Source: Trabulsiella odontotermitis (GTDB lineage: Bacteria > Pseudomonadota > Gammaproteobacteria > Enterobacterales > Enterobacteriaceae). Taken from it: a DNA stretch of 64,000 nucleotides. The position numbers were made by a program, and so were the translations under genes. The notes below the pieces were generated by a model. The model did no database searches. It saw only the letters and a list, made by a program, of their open reading frames with translations, and was not told where the DNA came from. Positions 1-9,808 of the stretch are shown in pieces. How positions within the stretch are numbered: the stretch's first letter is position 1; each line of letters starts with the position of its first letter. Location: assembly GCF_030053895.1 (NCBI RefSeq), contig NZ_CP125781.1, positions 2,976,001 to 3,040,000 of the forward strand, given 5' to 3'.

Positions 1-848
<848 letters not shown>

Positions 849-857
849 ACTGGCTCC

Positions 858-1799
858 TTACTCACTGTAGATACCGACACTCGGGGCATCACCGGCGAAG
901 GCAAACGCGCGATACATTCCCTCGCTGTTGAAGGGCAGCGCGACGTTACCTTCGCGATCGATGGCGATCAGCCCACCGCTGCCGCCGAGCGCGGGTAATT
1001 TTTCGCGGATCACCCGTTCGCAGGCATCCTGCAGACTCAGCCCGGCGTACTCCATCAGCGCCGAAATATCGTAGGCCGCCAGCGTGCGCATAAACACTTC
1101 ACCGGTACCGGTGCAGGAGACCGCGACGCTGGCGTTATTGGCGTAACATCCGGCCCCGACAATCGGCGTATCACCCACGCGGCCCGGCAGTTTGTTGGTC
1201 ATTCCGCCGGTGGAAGTGGCCGCCGCCAGATTGCCCATCGAATCCAGCGCTACGGCGCCAACGGTGCCCATTTTGCTGCGCTCATCGAGCGGTGCCGCGT
1301 CATGATCAAGCCGGGTTTCCCCCGCCTCGCGCGCCTGCAAAAGCTGTTCGTAACGTTCCGGGGTCGAAAACAGGCTGTTTTCCACCGGCTCCATTCCCTG
1401 CGAGGCAGCAAACTGTTCAGCACCTTCGCCAATCAGCAGCACATGCGGACTGCGCTCCAGGACCATCCGTGCCGCCAGAACAGGGTTACGCAGATGTTTG
1501 ACTCCCGCCACCGCACCCGCCTGCAACAAATTGCCATCCATGATGCAGGCATCCATTTCATGCTGTTCAGCCGCGGTAAACACCGCGCCGGTGCCGGCAT
1601 TAAATAACGGGCACTCTTCCAGTAAACGGACGGCTTCAGTGACGACATCCAGCGCGCTGGCTCCCGTTTCGAGCATCCGTTGCCCTTTTTCCACAATGAC
1701 CGAAAGCGCCGCGACGTACTGCTGCTCACGCTCCGGAGAAAGTTGCCCACGAGAAATCGCGCCTGCGCCACCGTGAATGGCGATCACCGCTTTACTCAT
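858..1799 (-). CDS. iaaA: Isoaspartyl peptidase / L-asparaginase IaaA
   Basis: An N-terminal-nucleophile hydrolase of 313 residues that removes isoaspartyl residues from dipeptides and also has asparaginase activity. The precursor is autocleaved before Thr179 in KMGTVGAVALD to form alpha and beta subunits; Thr179 becomes the catalytic nucleophile. The substrate loop STGGMTNKLPGRVGD follows. Length and motifs match E. coli IaaA. It is the first gene of the operon with gsiA, which fits degradation of imported gamma-glutamyl or isoaspartyl peptides. The 160-base gap to the divergent moeA gene holds both promoters; I saw no clear operator in it. Confidence 0.95.
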   Translation of the reverse strand: MSKAVIAIHGGAGAISRGQLSPEREQQYVAALSVIVEKGQRMLETGASALDVVTEAVRLLEECPLFNAGTGAVFTAAEQHEMDACIMDGNLLQAGAVAGVKHLRNPVLAARMVLERSPHVLLIGEGAEQFAASQGMEPVENSLFSTPERYEQLLQAREAGETRLDHDAAPLDERSKMGTVGAVALDSMGNLAAATSTGGMTNKLPGRVGDTPIVGAGCYANNASVAVSCTGTGEVFMRTLAAYDISALMEYAGLSLQDACERVIREKLPALGGSGGLIAIDREGNVALPFNSEGMYRAFAFAGDAPSVGIYSE

Positions 1800-1984
1800 T
1801 TCTTCGCCTTGTGATGAATTGAACTGCTTTTTCTATACATATCATTAGACTGTCGTCTTGCTTATCTCTTTTTTGAATATAGAAAGTGCCGCCGGTACTG
1901 TAAAGGCTACACCTCATGTGGCATACAGTGCATTGCCCTTTTCTGCCATAATGGGCGCAATTGAATTTTCAGCAGGAGTTACTC

Positions 1985-3220
1985 ATGGATTTTACCGCCG
2001 GACTGATGCCGCTTGAGGCTGCCCTGTCGCAAATGCTTTCTCAAATCACGCCGCTCGCCGCGTCGGAATCCGTTCCGCTGGTGCAGGCGTTTGGCCGGAT
2101 CACTGCAGCCGACGTAGTATCGCCGCTGGACGTACCGGGTTTTGATAACTCAGCGATGGATGGGTATGCAGTCAGGCTGGCGGAGGTGCAACGCGGCGCG
2201 CCGTTGCCAGTCGCCGGAAAAGCCTTTGCCGGGCAGCCGTTACAGGGCGAGTGGCCAGCAGGCACTTGTATTCGCATTATGACCGGGGCGCCGGTTCCCG
2301 TTGGCTGCGATGCGGTAGTAATGCAGGAAGAGACCGAACAAACCGACGAGGGCGTACGGTTTATGGCGCAGGTCAAAGCCGGGCAAAACATTCGCTATCG
2401 CGGTGAAGATATCTCCATGGGCGCAACGGTATTTCCGGCAGGCACAAAACTCAGCGTTGCAGAACTGCCGGTGCTCGCGTCGCTGGGGATCCCCGAGGTC
2501 AACGTGGTGCGCAAAATCCGCGTGGCGCTGTTTTCCACCGGTGATGAATTGCAGTTACCGGGCCAGCCGCTTGGCGACGGGCAAATCTACGACACCAACC
2601 GCCTGGCGGTGCACCTGATGCTGGAGCAGCTCGGCTGCGAGGTGATTAACCTTGGCATTGTGCGCGACGATCCCGAACTGTTACGCCAGACCTTTATTAC
2701 CGCCGACAGCCAGGCTGACGTGGTGCTGAGCTCCGGCGGCGTGTCGGTGGGCGAAGCTGATTACACCAAAGCGATCCTTGAAGAACTGGGCGAAATCAGT
2801 TTCTGGAAACTGGCGATCAAACCCGGTAAGCCGTTCGCCTTCGGTAAACTGAAAAGCAGTTGGTTCTGCGGTTTGCCGGGTAACCCGGTGTCTGCCGCCC
2901 TTACCTTCTACCAACTGGTGCAGCCGCTGCTGGCCGCGCTGAGCGGCAGTAACGCCCCGGTGTTCCCGCCCCGCCAGCGCGTGCGTACCACCACGCGGCT
3001 GAAAAAAACGCCGGGCCGGCTCGATTTTCAGCGCGGTATCCTCAGCGTTAACGCGCAGGGCGAGCCGGAAGTCACGACCACCGGGCATCAGGGCTCGCAT
3101 ATTTTCAGCTCCTTCAGTCAGGGAAACTGCTTTATTGTGCTGGAACGTGAACGCGGGAATGTGGATGCGGGCGAATGGGTTGAAGTGGAATCCTTTAATC
3201 ATCTGCTGGGAGGGTTGTGA
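1985..3220 (+). CDS. moeA: Molybdopterin molybdenumtransferase MoeA
   Basis: MoeA inserts molybdate into adenylylated molybdopterin in the last step of molybdenum cofactor synthesis. The 411-residue product has the MoeA N-terminal region with [12 protein letters not shown] near residue 55, the MoCF-binding domain with FSTGDEL and [12 protein letters not shown], and the C-terminal beta domain. I chose the ATG at 1985 because AGGAG lies seven bases upstream and the protein then begins MDFTAGLM as in E. coli; an in-frame start 24 bases further upstream has no such site. Its stop overlaps the moeB start, giving a two-gene operon. Confidence 0.97.
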   Translation: MDFTAGLMPLEAALSQMLSQITPLAASESVPLVQAFGRITAADVVSPLDVPGFDNSAMDGYAVRLAEVQRGAPLPVAGKAFAGQPLQGEWPAGTCIRIMTGAPVPVGCDAVVMQEETEQTDEGVRFMAQVKAGQNIRYRGEDISMGATVFPAGTKLSVAELPVLASLGIPEVNVVRKIRVALFSTGDELQLPGQPLGDGQIYDTNRLAVHLMLEQLGCEVINLGIVRDDPELLRQTFITADSQADVVLSSGGVSVGEADYTKAILEELGEISFWKLAIKPGKPFAFGKLKSSWFCGLPGNPVSAALTFYQLVQPLLAALSGSNAPVFPPRQRVRTTTRLKKTPGRLDFQRGILSVNAQGEPEVTTTGHQGSHIFSSFSQGNCFIVLERERGNVDAGEWVEVESFNHLLGGL

Positions 3221-3969
3221 TGACCGTCGAACTGAGCGATGCGGAGATGCTGCGCTACAATCGCCAGATTGTGCTGCGCGGTTTCGATTTTGACGGTCAG
3301 GAGGCGCTAAAAGCCGCGCGGGTGCTGGTCGTCGGGCTGGGTGGCCTCGGCTGTGCCGCCGCTCAGTATCTGGCAGCGAGCGGCGTTGGCAACATGACGC
3401 TGCTCGATTTTGACACCGTGTCGCTCTCCAACCTTCAGCGCCAGACGCTGCACAGCGACGCGACCATCGGGCAACCGAAAGTGGATTCCGCGCACGCGTC
3501 GCTGGCGCGGATTAACCCGCACGTTCAGTTCACGCCCCTTAACGCCCTGCTGGACGACGATGCGCTGCAGGCGCAAATTGCACAGCATGATCTGGTGCTC
3601 GACTGTACCGATAACGTCACCATTCGTAATCAACTGAACGCCGGCTGTTTTGTGCATAAAACACCGCTGATCTCGGGCGCGGCGATTCGTATGGAAGGCC
3701 AGATCAGCGTCTTTACCTATCAACCAGGCGAACCCTGTTATCGCTGTCTGAGTCGCCTGTTTGGCGAAAATGCGCTGACCTGCGTGGAAGCTGGCGTGAT
3801 GTCGCCGCTCGTTGGCGTGATCGGCTCATTGCAGGCGATGGAAGCCATCAAGCTGCTGGCTCACTACGGCACGCCCGCGGTCGGCAAAATCGTGATGTAT
3901 GACGCGATGACCTGCCAGTTCCGCGAAATGAAGCTGATGCGCAACCCGGGCTGCGAGGTGTGCGGGTAA
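3220..3969 (+). CDS. moeB: Molybdopterin-synthase adenylyltransferase MoeB
   Basis: MoeB is an E1-like enzyme that adenylates the C-terminal Gly-Gly of MoaD (also present here at 50.7-51 kb), before sulfur transfer. The nucleotide loop GLGGLGC is near residue 38. Two zinc-binding CxxC pairs (CYRC and CEVC) lie at about residue 172 and at the C-terminus. The ATG at 3220 overlaps the moeA stop as TGATG, and GGGAGGG ends five bases before it. A GTG one codon earlier is less well spaced. In E. coli fsaA follows moeB; here the next gene is pflE, so fsaA is absent from this position. Confidence 0.96.
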   Translation: MTVELSDAEMLRYNRQIVLRGFDFDGQEALKAARVLVVGLGGLGCAAAQYLAASGVGNMTLLDFDTVSLSNLQRQTLHSDATIGQPKVDSAHASLARINPHVQFTPLNALLDDDALQAQIAQHDLVLDCTDNVTIRNQLNAGCFVHKTPLISGAAIRMEGQISVFTYQPGEPCYRCLSRLFGENALTCVEAGVMSPLVGVIGSLQAMEAIKLLAHYGTPAVGKIVMYDAMTCQFREMKLMRNPGCEVCG

Positions 3970-4049
3970 GCATTAGACCTCCGTTATTTGCGTTCATCAT
4001 TCCCTGCGTCACAGAGTGACAAGGTCTCACCAGACAACCTGTCACCTTT

Positions 4050-4063
4050 TTGATTTGCATCAA
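4050..4063. promoter_or_regulatory. FNR-type site upstream of pflE-pflF
   Basis: TTGATTTGCATCAA is a perfect match to the FNR consensus TTGAT-N4-ATCAA. It lies 57 bases before the pflE start. Anaerobic activation fits the oxygen-sensitive glycyl-radical enzyme and radical SAM activase downstream. Binding is inferred. Confidence 0.75.
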
Positions 4064-4068
4064 ATCAA

Positions 4069-4082
4069 CTTTCATTCGAAAG
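4069..4082. promoter_or_regulatory. Shared motif copy 1 (CTTTC-ATTC-GAAAG)
   Basis: A 5-bp inverted repeat with a 4-base spacer, six bases after the FNR-type site and 37 bases before pflE. The same word recurs before ybiV (7496-7508, 13 of 14 bases) and, as the exact reverse complement, before ybiU (8515-8528). The cognate protein is unknown to me. Confidence 0.55.
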
Positions 4083-4119
4083 TCATTTAATTTTCATATG
4101 CAAATCGCAAAGGTGATTT

Positions 4120-5019
4120 ATGATCTTCAACATTCAGCGCTACTCAACCCATGACGGCCCCGGTATCCGTACCGTGGTGTTCCTCAAAGGGTGCTCGCTC
4201 GGATGCCGCTGGTGCCAGAATCCGGAGAGCCGCTCGCGCTCCCGCGACCTGTTATTTGATGCCCGCTTATGCCTCGACGGCTGCCAGCTCTGCCAGCAGG
4301 CCGCGCCGGCAGTCATCGAACGTGCGCTGAATGGTTTGCTGATCCACCGCGAAAAACTGACCGAAGACCATCTTACTGCGCTCGACAACTGCTGTCCGAC
4401 GCAGGCGCTGACGGTGTGTGGCGAAACGAAAAGCGTGGATGAGATCATGTCCATCGTTTTGCGCGATAAACCCTTTTATGATCGCAGCGGCGGCGGGATT
4501 ACCCTTTCCGGCGGCGAACCGTTTATGAACCCTGAGATGACGCTGGCACTGCTGAAACAGATCCATCAGCAAGGGATCCATACTGCTGTGGAAACCTGTC
4601 TGCATGTGCCGTGGAAATATATCGAACCGGCGCTGCCATTTGTTGATCTGTTCCTGGCGGATCTGAAACACGTCGATGACGCGGTGTTTAACGCCTGGAC
4701 TGACGGCTCGGCGAAACGGGTGCTGGATAACCTCAAACGCCTCGCCGCGGCCGGAAAAACGCTGACTATTCGCGTCCCGCTGATCCCCGGTTTCAATGCC
4801 GATAAAGCCTCGATTACCGCTATCACTGACTTTGCCGCCGACGAACTGCACGTCAGCGATATCCATTTTTTGCCGTATCACACGCTGGGCATGAATAAAT
4901 ACACCCTGCTCGGCCAACCCTACTCTGCCCCTGACAAGCCGCTGGACGACCCGGAATTACTGGCCTTTGCGCAAGACATTGCCCGCCAGAAAGGGTTAAC
5001 GGCGACCCTACGAGGATAA
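4120..5019 (+). CDS. pflE: Glycyl-radical enzyme activase YbiY (PflE)
   Basis: A 299-residue radical SAM protein, the presumed activase that abstracts hydrogen from the glycine of the adjacent YbiW using S-adenosylmethionine and a [4Fe-4S] cluster. The cluster cysteines form CX3CX2C (Cys25, Cys29, Cys32). A ferredoxin-like insert with further cysteines (LCLDGCQLC, then CCPTQAL) occupies about residues 45-105, as in glycyl-radical activases other than PflA. The glycine-rich TLSGGEP motif that contacts SAM follows. Only four bases separate it from pflF, so the two are cotranscribed. The perfect FNR-type box upstream suggests anaerobic induction. The physiological substrate of the pair is not established. 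Confidence 0.93.
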   Translation: MIFNIQRYSTHDGPGIRTVVFLKGCSLGCRWCQNPESRSRSRDLLFDARLCLDGCQLCQQAAPAVIERALNGLLIHREKLTEDHLTALDNCCPTQALTVCGETKSVDEIMSIVLRDKPFYDRSGGGITLSGGEPFMNPEMTLALLKQIHQQGIHTAVETCLHVPWKYIEPALPFVDLFLADLKHVDDAVFNAWTDGSAKRVLDNLKRLAAAGKTLTIRVPLIPGFNADKASITAITDFAADELHVSDIHFLPYHTLGMNKYTLLGQPYSAPDKPLDDPELLAFAQDIARQKGLTATLRG

Positions 5020-5023
5020 ACCG

Positions 5024-7456
5024 ATGACCATTCTGACACTCAACACGCTCTCCGCCCGTATTCAGGCGCACAAAAAAGCGCTGGTTCACATCGTGAAGCC
5101 GCCGGTCTGTACCGAACGCGCCCGTCACTACACCGAAATGTATCAGCAGAACATGGATAAACCGATCCCGGTACGCCGCGCGCTGGCGCTGGCTCACCAC
5201 CTGGCGGAGCGGACTATCTGGATCAAACATGACGAGCTGATCATCGGCAACCAGGCGAGCGAAGTCCGCGCCGCACCGATTTTCCCGGAATACACCGTCA
5301 GCTGGATTGAAAAAGAAATTGACGATCTGGCCGACCGTCCCGGTGCCGGGTTTGCGGTCAGCGAAGAGAACAAACGCGTTCTGCATGACATTTGCCCGTG
5401 GTGGCGCGGCCAGACGGTGCAGGATCGCTGCTACGGTATGTTCACCGACGAGCAAAAAGCGCTGCTGGAAACCGGCATCATCAAGGCCGAAGGCAACATG
5501 ACCTCCGGCGACGCGCATCTTGCGGTGAACTTCCCGCTGCTGCTGGAAAAAGGGCTCGACGGCCTGCGCGAGAAAGTGGCAGAGCGCCGTTCGCGTCTGA
5601 ATCTCACCGTGCTGGATGACCTCCATGGCGAGCAGTTTCTGAAAGCCATCGACATTGTACTGGCAGCCGTCAGCTCACATATCGAACGCTACGCCGCGCT
5701 GGCGCGTGACATGGCGCGTGATGAAATTCGCACCAGCCGTCGCGATGAGTTACTGACGATAGCAGAAAACTGCGACCGTATCGCCCACCAGCCGCCGGAA
5801 ACCTTCTGGCAGGCGTTGCAGTTGTGCTGGTTTATCCAGCTGATGCTGCAAATTGAATCCAACGGCCACTCCGTGTCGTTTGGCCGTATGGACCAGTATC
5901 TCTACCCGTGGTATCGCCGCGACGTTGAACTGAATCAGACGCTGACCCGTGAACAGGCAATCGAACTGTTCCACAGTTGCTGGCTGAAGTTGCTGGAAGT
6001 GAACAAGATCCGTTCCGGCTCTCACTCGAAGGCTTCTGCCGGTAGCCCGCTGTACCAGAACGTCACCATCGGCGGCCAGATGCTGGTGAATGGCAAACCG
6101 CAGGACGCAGTCAACCCGCTGTCATATGCGATTCTGGAATCTTGTGGTCGTCTGCGCTCCACCCAGCCGAACCTCAGCGTACGCTATCACGCCGGAATGA
6201 GTAATGACTTCCTCGATGCCTGTGTGCAGGTGATCCGCTGCGGATTCGGCATGCCCGCGTTCAACAATGACGAAATCGTGATCCCGGAATTTATCAAACT
6301 CGGCATCGAGCCGCAGGACGCTTACGACTATGCCGCGATTGGCTGCATCGAAACCGCCGTCGGTGGTAAATGGGGCTACCGCTGCACCGGCATGAGCTTT
6401 ATTAACTTCGCCCGCGTGATGTTGGCGGCGCTCGAAGGCGGCCGCGATGCCACCAGCGGCAAAATCTTCCTGCCGCAGGAACTGGCGCTGTCGAAAGGCA
6501 ATTTCAGTGATTTTGACGAGGTAATGACAGCCTGGGATCGCCAGATCCGTTATTACACCCGTAAATCGATTGAAATCGAGTACGTTGTCGACACGATGCT
6601 CGAAGAAAACGTTCACGACATTCTCTGTTCGGCACTGGTCGATGACTGTATTGAACGCGCGAAGAGCATCAAACAGGGCGGCGCGAAATATGACTGGGTT
6701 TCCGGGTTACAGGTCGGTATCGCCAACCTCGGCAACAGCCTGGCGGCGGTGAAAAAACTGGTATTCGATCAGGGCGCAATTGGTCAGCAACAACTGGCGG
6801 CAGCGCTGGCGGATGATTTCGATGGCTTAACTCACGAACAGTTACGCCAGCGTTTGATCAACAGCGCGCCCAAGTACGGTAATGATGACGACAGCGTTGA
6901 TGACCTGCTGGTTCGCGCTTACCAGACCTATATCGACGAGTTAAAACAGTACCATAACCCACGTTATGGTCGCGGCCCCATCGGCGGCAACTACTACGCC
7001 GGGACGTCATCAATCTCCGCCAATGTGCCGTTTGGCGCGGCAACCATGGCGACACCGGACGGGCGTAAAGCCAGAACGCCGCTGGCGGAAGGCGCGAGTC
7101 CGGCGTCCGGTACTGACCATCTCGGCCCGACCGCGGTGATCAGTTCCGTCGGTAAACTGCAGACCGGTTCGATTCTCGGCGGCGTGCTGCTCAACCAGAA
7201 ACTGAACCCGGCGACGCTGGATAACGACAGCGATCGGCAGAAACTGATGATCCTGCTGCGCACCTTCTTTGAGGCGCATAAAGGCTGGCATATTCAGTAC
7301 AACATCGTGTCGCGCGAAACGCTGCTGGATGCGAAAAAACACCCGGATCAGTACCGTGATCTGGTGGTACGTGTGGCCGGTTACTCGGCGTTCTTTACCG
7401 CCCTGTCACCGGATGCGCAGGACGATATTATCGCCCGTACCGAACACACCTTGTAA
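5024..7456 (+). CDS. pflF: Glycyl-radical enzyme YbiW (PflF, pyruvate formate-lyase-like)
   Basis: An 810-residue glycyl-radical enzyme of the same length as E. coli YbiW. The radical glycine is Gly786 in the C-terminal motif RVAGYS. The thiyl-radical cysteine is Cys441 in GCIETAVGG, with Glu443 two residues on, the GCxE pattern of dehydratase-type glycyl-radical enzymes (glycerol, diol or choline enzymes). Pyruvate formate-lyase instead has adjacent cysteines. This makes a lyase or dehydratase role more likely than the pyruvate formate-lyase activity the name suggests; the substrate is unknown. It follows the activase pflE directly. Confidence 0.93.
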   Translation: MTILTLNTLSARIQAHKKALVHIVKPPVCTERARHYTEMYQQNMDKPIPVRRALALAHHLAERTIWIKHDELIIGNQASEVRAAPIFPEYTVSWIEKEIDDLADRPGAGFAVSEENKRVLHDICPWWRGQTVQDRCYGMFTDEQKALLETGIIKAEGNMTSGDAHLAVNFPLLLEKGLDGLREKVAERRSRLNLTVLDDLHGEQFLKAIDIVLAAVSSHIERYAALARDMARDEIRTSRRDELLTIAENCDRIAHQPPETFWQALQLCWFIQLMLQIESNGHSVSFGRMDQYLYPWYRRDVELNQTLTREQAIELFHSCWLKLLEVNKIRSGSHSKASAGSPLYQNVTIGGQMLVNGKPQDAVNPLSYAILESCGRLRSTQPNLSVRYHAGMSNDFLDACVQVIRCGFGMPAFNNDEIVIPEFIKLGIEPQDAYDYAAIGCIETAVGGKWGYRCTGMSFINFARVMLAALEGGRDATSGKIFLPQELALSKGNFSDFDEVMTAWDRQIRYYTRKSIEIEYVVDTMLEENVHDILCSALVDDCIERAKSIKQGGAKYDWVSGLQVGIANLGNSLAAVKKLVFDQGAIGQQQLAAALADDFDGLTHEQLRQRLINSAPKYGNDDDSVDDLLVRAYQTYIDELKQYHNPRYGRGPIGGNYYAGTSSISANVPFGAATMATPDGRKARTPLAEGASPASGTDHLGPTAVISSVGKLQTGSILGGVLLNQKLNPATLDNDSDRQKLMILLRTFFEAHKGWHIQYNIVSRETLLDAKKHPDQYRDLVVRVAGYSAFFTALSPDAQDDIIARTEHTL

Positions 7457-7462
7457 AAGCCT

Positions 7463-7490
7463 GCCGGGTAAGGCGCAGCCGCTACCCGGC
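7463..7490 (-). repeat. REP element after pflF
   Basis: An imperfect palindrome starting GCCGGGTAAGGCGCAGCC and ending TACCCGGC, typical of enterobacterial repetitive extragenic palindromes. It begins seven bases after the pflF stop and can fold as a hairpin that protects or ends the pflEF transcript. Confidence 0.8.
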
Positions 7491-7495
7491 GTTTT

Positions 7496-7508
7496 CTTTC
7501 ATTCGAAA
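7496..7508. promoter_or_regulatory. Shared motif copy 2 (CTTTCATTCGAAA)
   Basis: Thirteen of the 14 bases of the motif at 4069-4082, in the same orientation, 68 bases before the ybiV start and just upstream of the CRP-type site. Confidence 0.5.
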
Positions 7509-7514
7509 TATATT

Positions 7515-7530
7515 TGTGGTTTAGCTCACA
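7515..7530. promoter_or_regulatory. CRP-type site upstream of ybiV
   Basis: TGTGG-TTTAGC-TCACA matches nine of the ten conserved bases of TGTGA-N6-TCACA. It is centred about 54 bases before the ybiV start codon. Catabolite control of a sugar phosphatase is plausible; binding is inferred. Confidence 0.5.
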
Positions 7531-7576
7531 TTATCATTAGAATGCTTCTGGTCGCAGTCACCCCAGGAGCACAGGT

Positions 7577-8392
7577 ATGACCGTAAAAGTAATCGTCACT
7601 GATATGGACGGGACTTTTCTCAATGATTCCAAGACATACGATCGTGAACGTTTTCAGGCGCAGTTCCGCGCACTGAAAGCGCGTGATATCGAATTCGTCG
7701 TCGCCAGCGGCAACCAGTACTACCAGCTCATCTCCTTCTTCCCGGAGCTCAAGGATGAAATGTCATTCGTCGCGGAAAACGGCGCGCTGGTGTATGCCCA
7801 TGGCGAGCAACTGTTTCATGGCGAGCTGACGCAGCATGAGTCGCAGATTGTGATCGGTGAACTGCTGAAAGATGAGCACCTGAATTTTGTGGCTTGCGGT
7901 CTGGAGAGTGCGTACGTCAGCGATCAAGCGCCCGATGATTTCGTGGCCCTGATGGCGAAACACTACCACCGCCTGAAGCGCGTCGCCGACTACCGCGAGA
8001 TCAATGACAAGCTGTTTAAGTTTTCGCTTAACCTGCCGGACAGCGATATCCCGCAACTGGTGGACAAACTCCACGTCTCCCTCGATGGCATTATGAAGCC
8101 GGTCACCAGTGGATTCGGTTTTGTCGATTTGATCATCCCCGGTTTGCATAAAGCCAACGGCATCAGTCGCCTGCTGAAGCGCTGGAAACTGTCGCCGCAG
8201 AACTGCGTGACGATTGGCGATAGCGGCAACGACGCAGAAATGCTGGCGATGGCGAAATATTCCTTTGCCATGGACAACGCCGGGCAAAGCATCAAAGACA
8301 TTGCCCGCTACCGGACTGATGATAACAATCACGATGGCGCGCTGAACGTCATTCAGGCCGTACTGGACAACGCCTCGCCGTTCGACAGCTGA
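7577..8392 (+). CDS. ybiV: Sugar phosphatase YbiV (HAD family, Cof type)
   Basis: A 271-residue cytosolic HAD-superfamily phosphatase of the Cof class, known in E. coli to hydrolyse sugar phosphates. The catalytic motif DMDGTFL places the nucleophile at Asp9 and the general acid at Asp11. Motif III/IV appears as [10 protein letters not shown] near residue 213. Between them lies the type IIB cap that selects substrates. AGGAG stands upstream of the ATG at 7577. It is separated from pflF by a REP element and has its own candidate CRP site, so it is probably transcribed independently. A hairpin terminator follows. Confidence 0.94.
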   Translation: MTVKVIVTDMDGTFLNDSKTYDRERFQAQFRALKARDIEFVVASGNQYYQLISFFPELKDEMSFVAENGALVYAHGEQLFHGELTQHESQIVIGELLKDEHLNFVACGLESAYVSDQAPDDFVALMAKHYHRLKRVADYREINDKLFKFSLNLPDSDIPQLVDKLHVSLDGIMKPVTSGFGFVDLIIPGLHKANGISRLLKRWKLSPQNCVTIGDSGNDAEMLAMAKYSFAMDNAGQSIKDIARYRTDDNNHDGALNVIQAVLDNASPFDS

Positions 8393-8398
8393 TCCCCC

Positions 8399-8424
8399 AC
8401 CGGAGCGCCCTGCTCCGGTTTTTT
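8399..8424 (+). terminator. Rho-independent terminator of ybiV
   Basis: Stem ACCGGAGC / GCTCCGGT with a five-base loop, followed by a run of T, starting seven bases after the ybiV stop. Confidence 0.9.
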
Positions 8425-8452
8425 GTACACCTCCTCTCACTTTCACTCTGTA

Positions 8453-8511
8453 GCAAGTTATTTAACTTGCTTTAACTTATTTTTAACTTAAAGTATCACT
8501 TGTAAGTTAAA
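8453..8511. promoter_or_regulatory. Array of AAGTTA/TAACTT half-sites before ybiU
   Basis: GCAAGTTA and TAACTTGC (8453-8470) form an 8-bp palindrome with a two-base spacer. TAACTT recurs at 8473 and 8484, and AAGTTA at 8504. Three same-strand copies start at 8463, 8473 and 8484, one helical turn apart. This looks like cooperative binding sites for one regulator of ybiU. I do not recognise the protein. Confidence 0.5.
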
Positions 8512-8514
8512 TTA

Positions 8515-8528
8515 CTTTCGAATGAAAG
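8515..8528. promoter_or_regulatory. Shared motif copy 3 (CTTTC-GAAT-GAAAG)
   Basis: Exact reverse complement of the 14-bp motif before pflE. It ends 14 bases before the ybiU ATG, so a bound protein could block transcription or the site could act at RNA level near the ribosome-binding site. Confidence 0.5.
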
Positions 8529-8542
8529 ATTGAGAGGTCATC

Positions 8543-9808
8543 ATGACGCTTACCTTTACCCACGATACCCTTCCTGCCGATCACCACGCGGCGATCCGGC
8601 AGATGAAAAAAGTGCTGCGCGAGCAAATCGGCGACGTTCAGCAGGTTTTCGCTGCATTATCAGCGCGAATCGAAGCGCGTGTCGCAGAGATTGACGCACT
8701 TAAAGCGCAGGGCGATCCGGTCTGGCCGGTGATTGATTATCGTCGTCTTGCCGCCGGTGAAGTGAGCGACGCGGAGCGCGAGGCCATCAGACGCCACGGC
8801 TGTGCGGTGATCAAAGGCCATTTCCCCCGCGAGCAGGCGCTTGGCTGGGATCGTTCAATGCTGGAATATCTCGATCGCAACCATTTCGACGAACAATACA
8901 AAGGTCCGGGCGATACGTTTTTTGGATCACTCGACGCCTCACGCCCGGAAATTTATCCGATTTACTGGTCGCAGGCGCAAATGCAGGCACGGCAGAGTGA
9001 TGAAATGGCCGCCGTGCAATCGTTCCTGAACCGGCTGTGGACGTTTGAAACCGACGGTAAGACGTGGTTTAACCCGGATGTCAGCGTGATTTACCCGGAC
9101 CGCATTCGCCGTCGCCCGCCAGGCACCACCTCGAAAGGTCTCGGTGCGCATACCGATTCCGGCGCGCTGGAGCGCTGGCTGCTACCAGCTTACCAACAGG
9201 TATTCGCCAGTGTGTTTCGCGGGGACATCGACAACTACGATCCGTGGAATGCGGCGCACCGCACTGAGGTGGAAGAATACACGGTCGATAACACTACCAA
9301 ATGCTCGGTATTCCGTACCTTCCAGGGCTGGACGGCGCTGTCGGATATGATCCCGCATCAGGGGCTGCTGCATGTGGTGCCGATCCCGGAAGCGATGGCG
9401 TACGTTCTGCTGCGCCCGCTGCTGGACGATGTCCCTGACGATGAGCTGTGCGGGGTGGCGCCGGGGAAAGTGCTGCCGGTCTCGGAGAAGTGGCACCCGC
9501 TGTTGATCCGCGCACTGACGTCCATTCCGGCGCTGGAAGCAGGTGATTCGGTGTGGTGGCATTGCGATGTGATTCATTCCGTCGCACCGGTGGAGGATCA
9601 GCAGGGCTGGGGCAATGTGATGTATATTCCCGCCGCTCCGCTGTGTGAAAAAAATCTGGCCTATGCGCAGAAAGTGAAAGTGGCGCTGGAGCGTGGCGCG
9701 TCACCGGGAGATTTCCCGCGTGAAGATTATGAGGTCGAGTGGAAGGATCGCTTCACGCTGGCTGATCTCAATATTCACGGCAAACGCGCGTTGGGCATAG
9801 CGCCTTAA
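8543..9808 (+). CDS. ybiU: DUF1479 protein YbiU, putative Fe(II)-dependent oxygenase
   Basis: A 421-residue DUF1479 protein, same length as E. coli YbiU, whose function is unknown. It carries a candidate iron triad for an Fe(II)/2-oxoglutarate type oxygenase: His203 and Asp205 in GAHTDSGALERW, and His340 or His345 in VWWHCDVIHSV. A basic segment DRIRRRPPGTTSK precedes the HxD pair. GAGAGG lies upstream of the ATG. The gene is a single unit: a terminator precedes it, and its stop overlaps the stop of the convergent LacI-type regulator by four bases. The promoter region holds an unusual array of TAACTT repeats and the motif shared with pflE and ybiV. Confidence 0.9.
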   Translation: MTLTFTHDTLPADHHAAIRQMKKVLREQIGDVQQVFAALSARIEARVAEIDALKAQGDPVWPVIDYRRLAAGEVSDAEREAIRRHGCAVIKGHFPREQALGWDRSMLEYLDRNHFDEQYKGPGDTFFGSLDASRPEIYPIYWSQAQMQARQSDEMAAVQSFLNRLWTFETDGKTWFNPDVSVIYPDRIRRRPPGTTSKGLGAHTDSGALERWLLPAYQQVFASVFRGDIDNYDPWNAAHRTEVEEYTVDNTTKCSVFRTFQGWTALSDMIPHQGLLHVVPIPEAMAYVLLRPLLDDVPDDELCGVAPGKVLPVSEKWHPLLIRALTSIPALEAGDSVWWHCDVIHSVAPVEDQQGWGNVMYIPAAPLCEKNLAYAQKVKVALERGASPGDFPREDYEVEWKDRFTLADLNIHGKRALGIAP

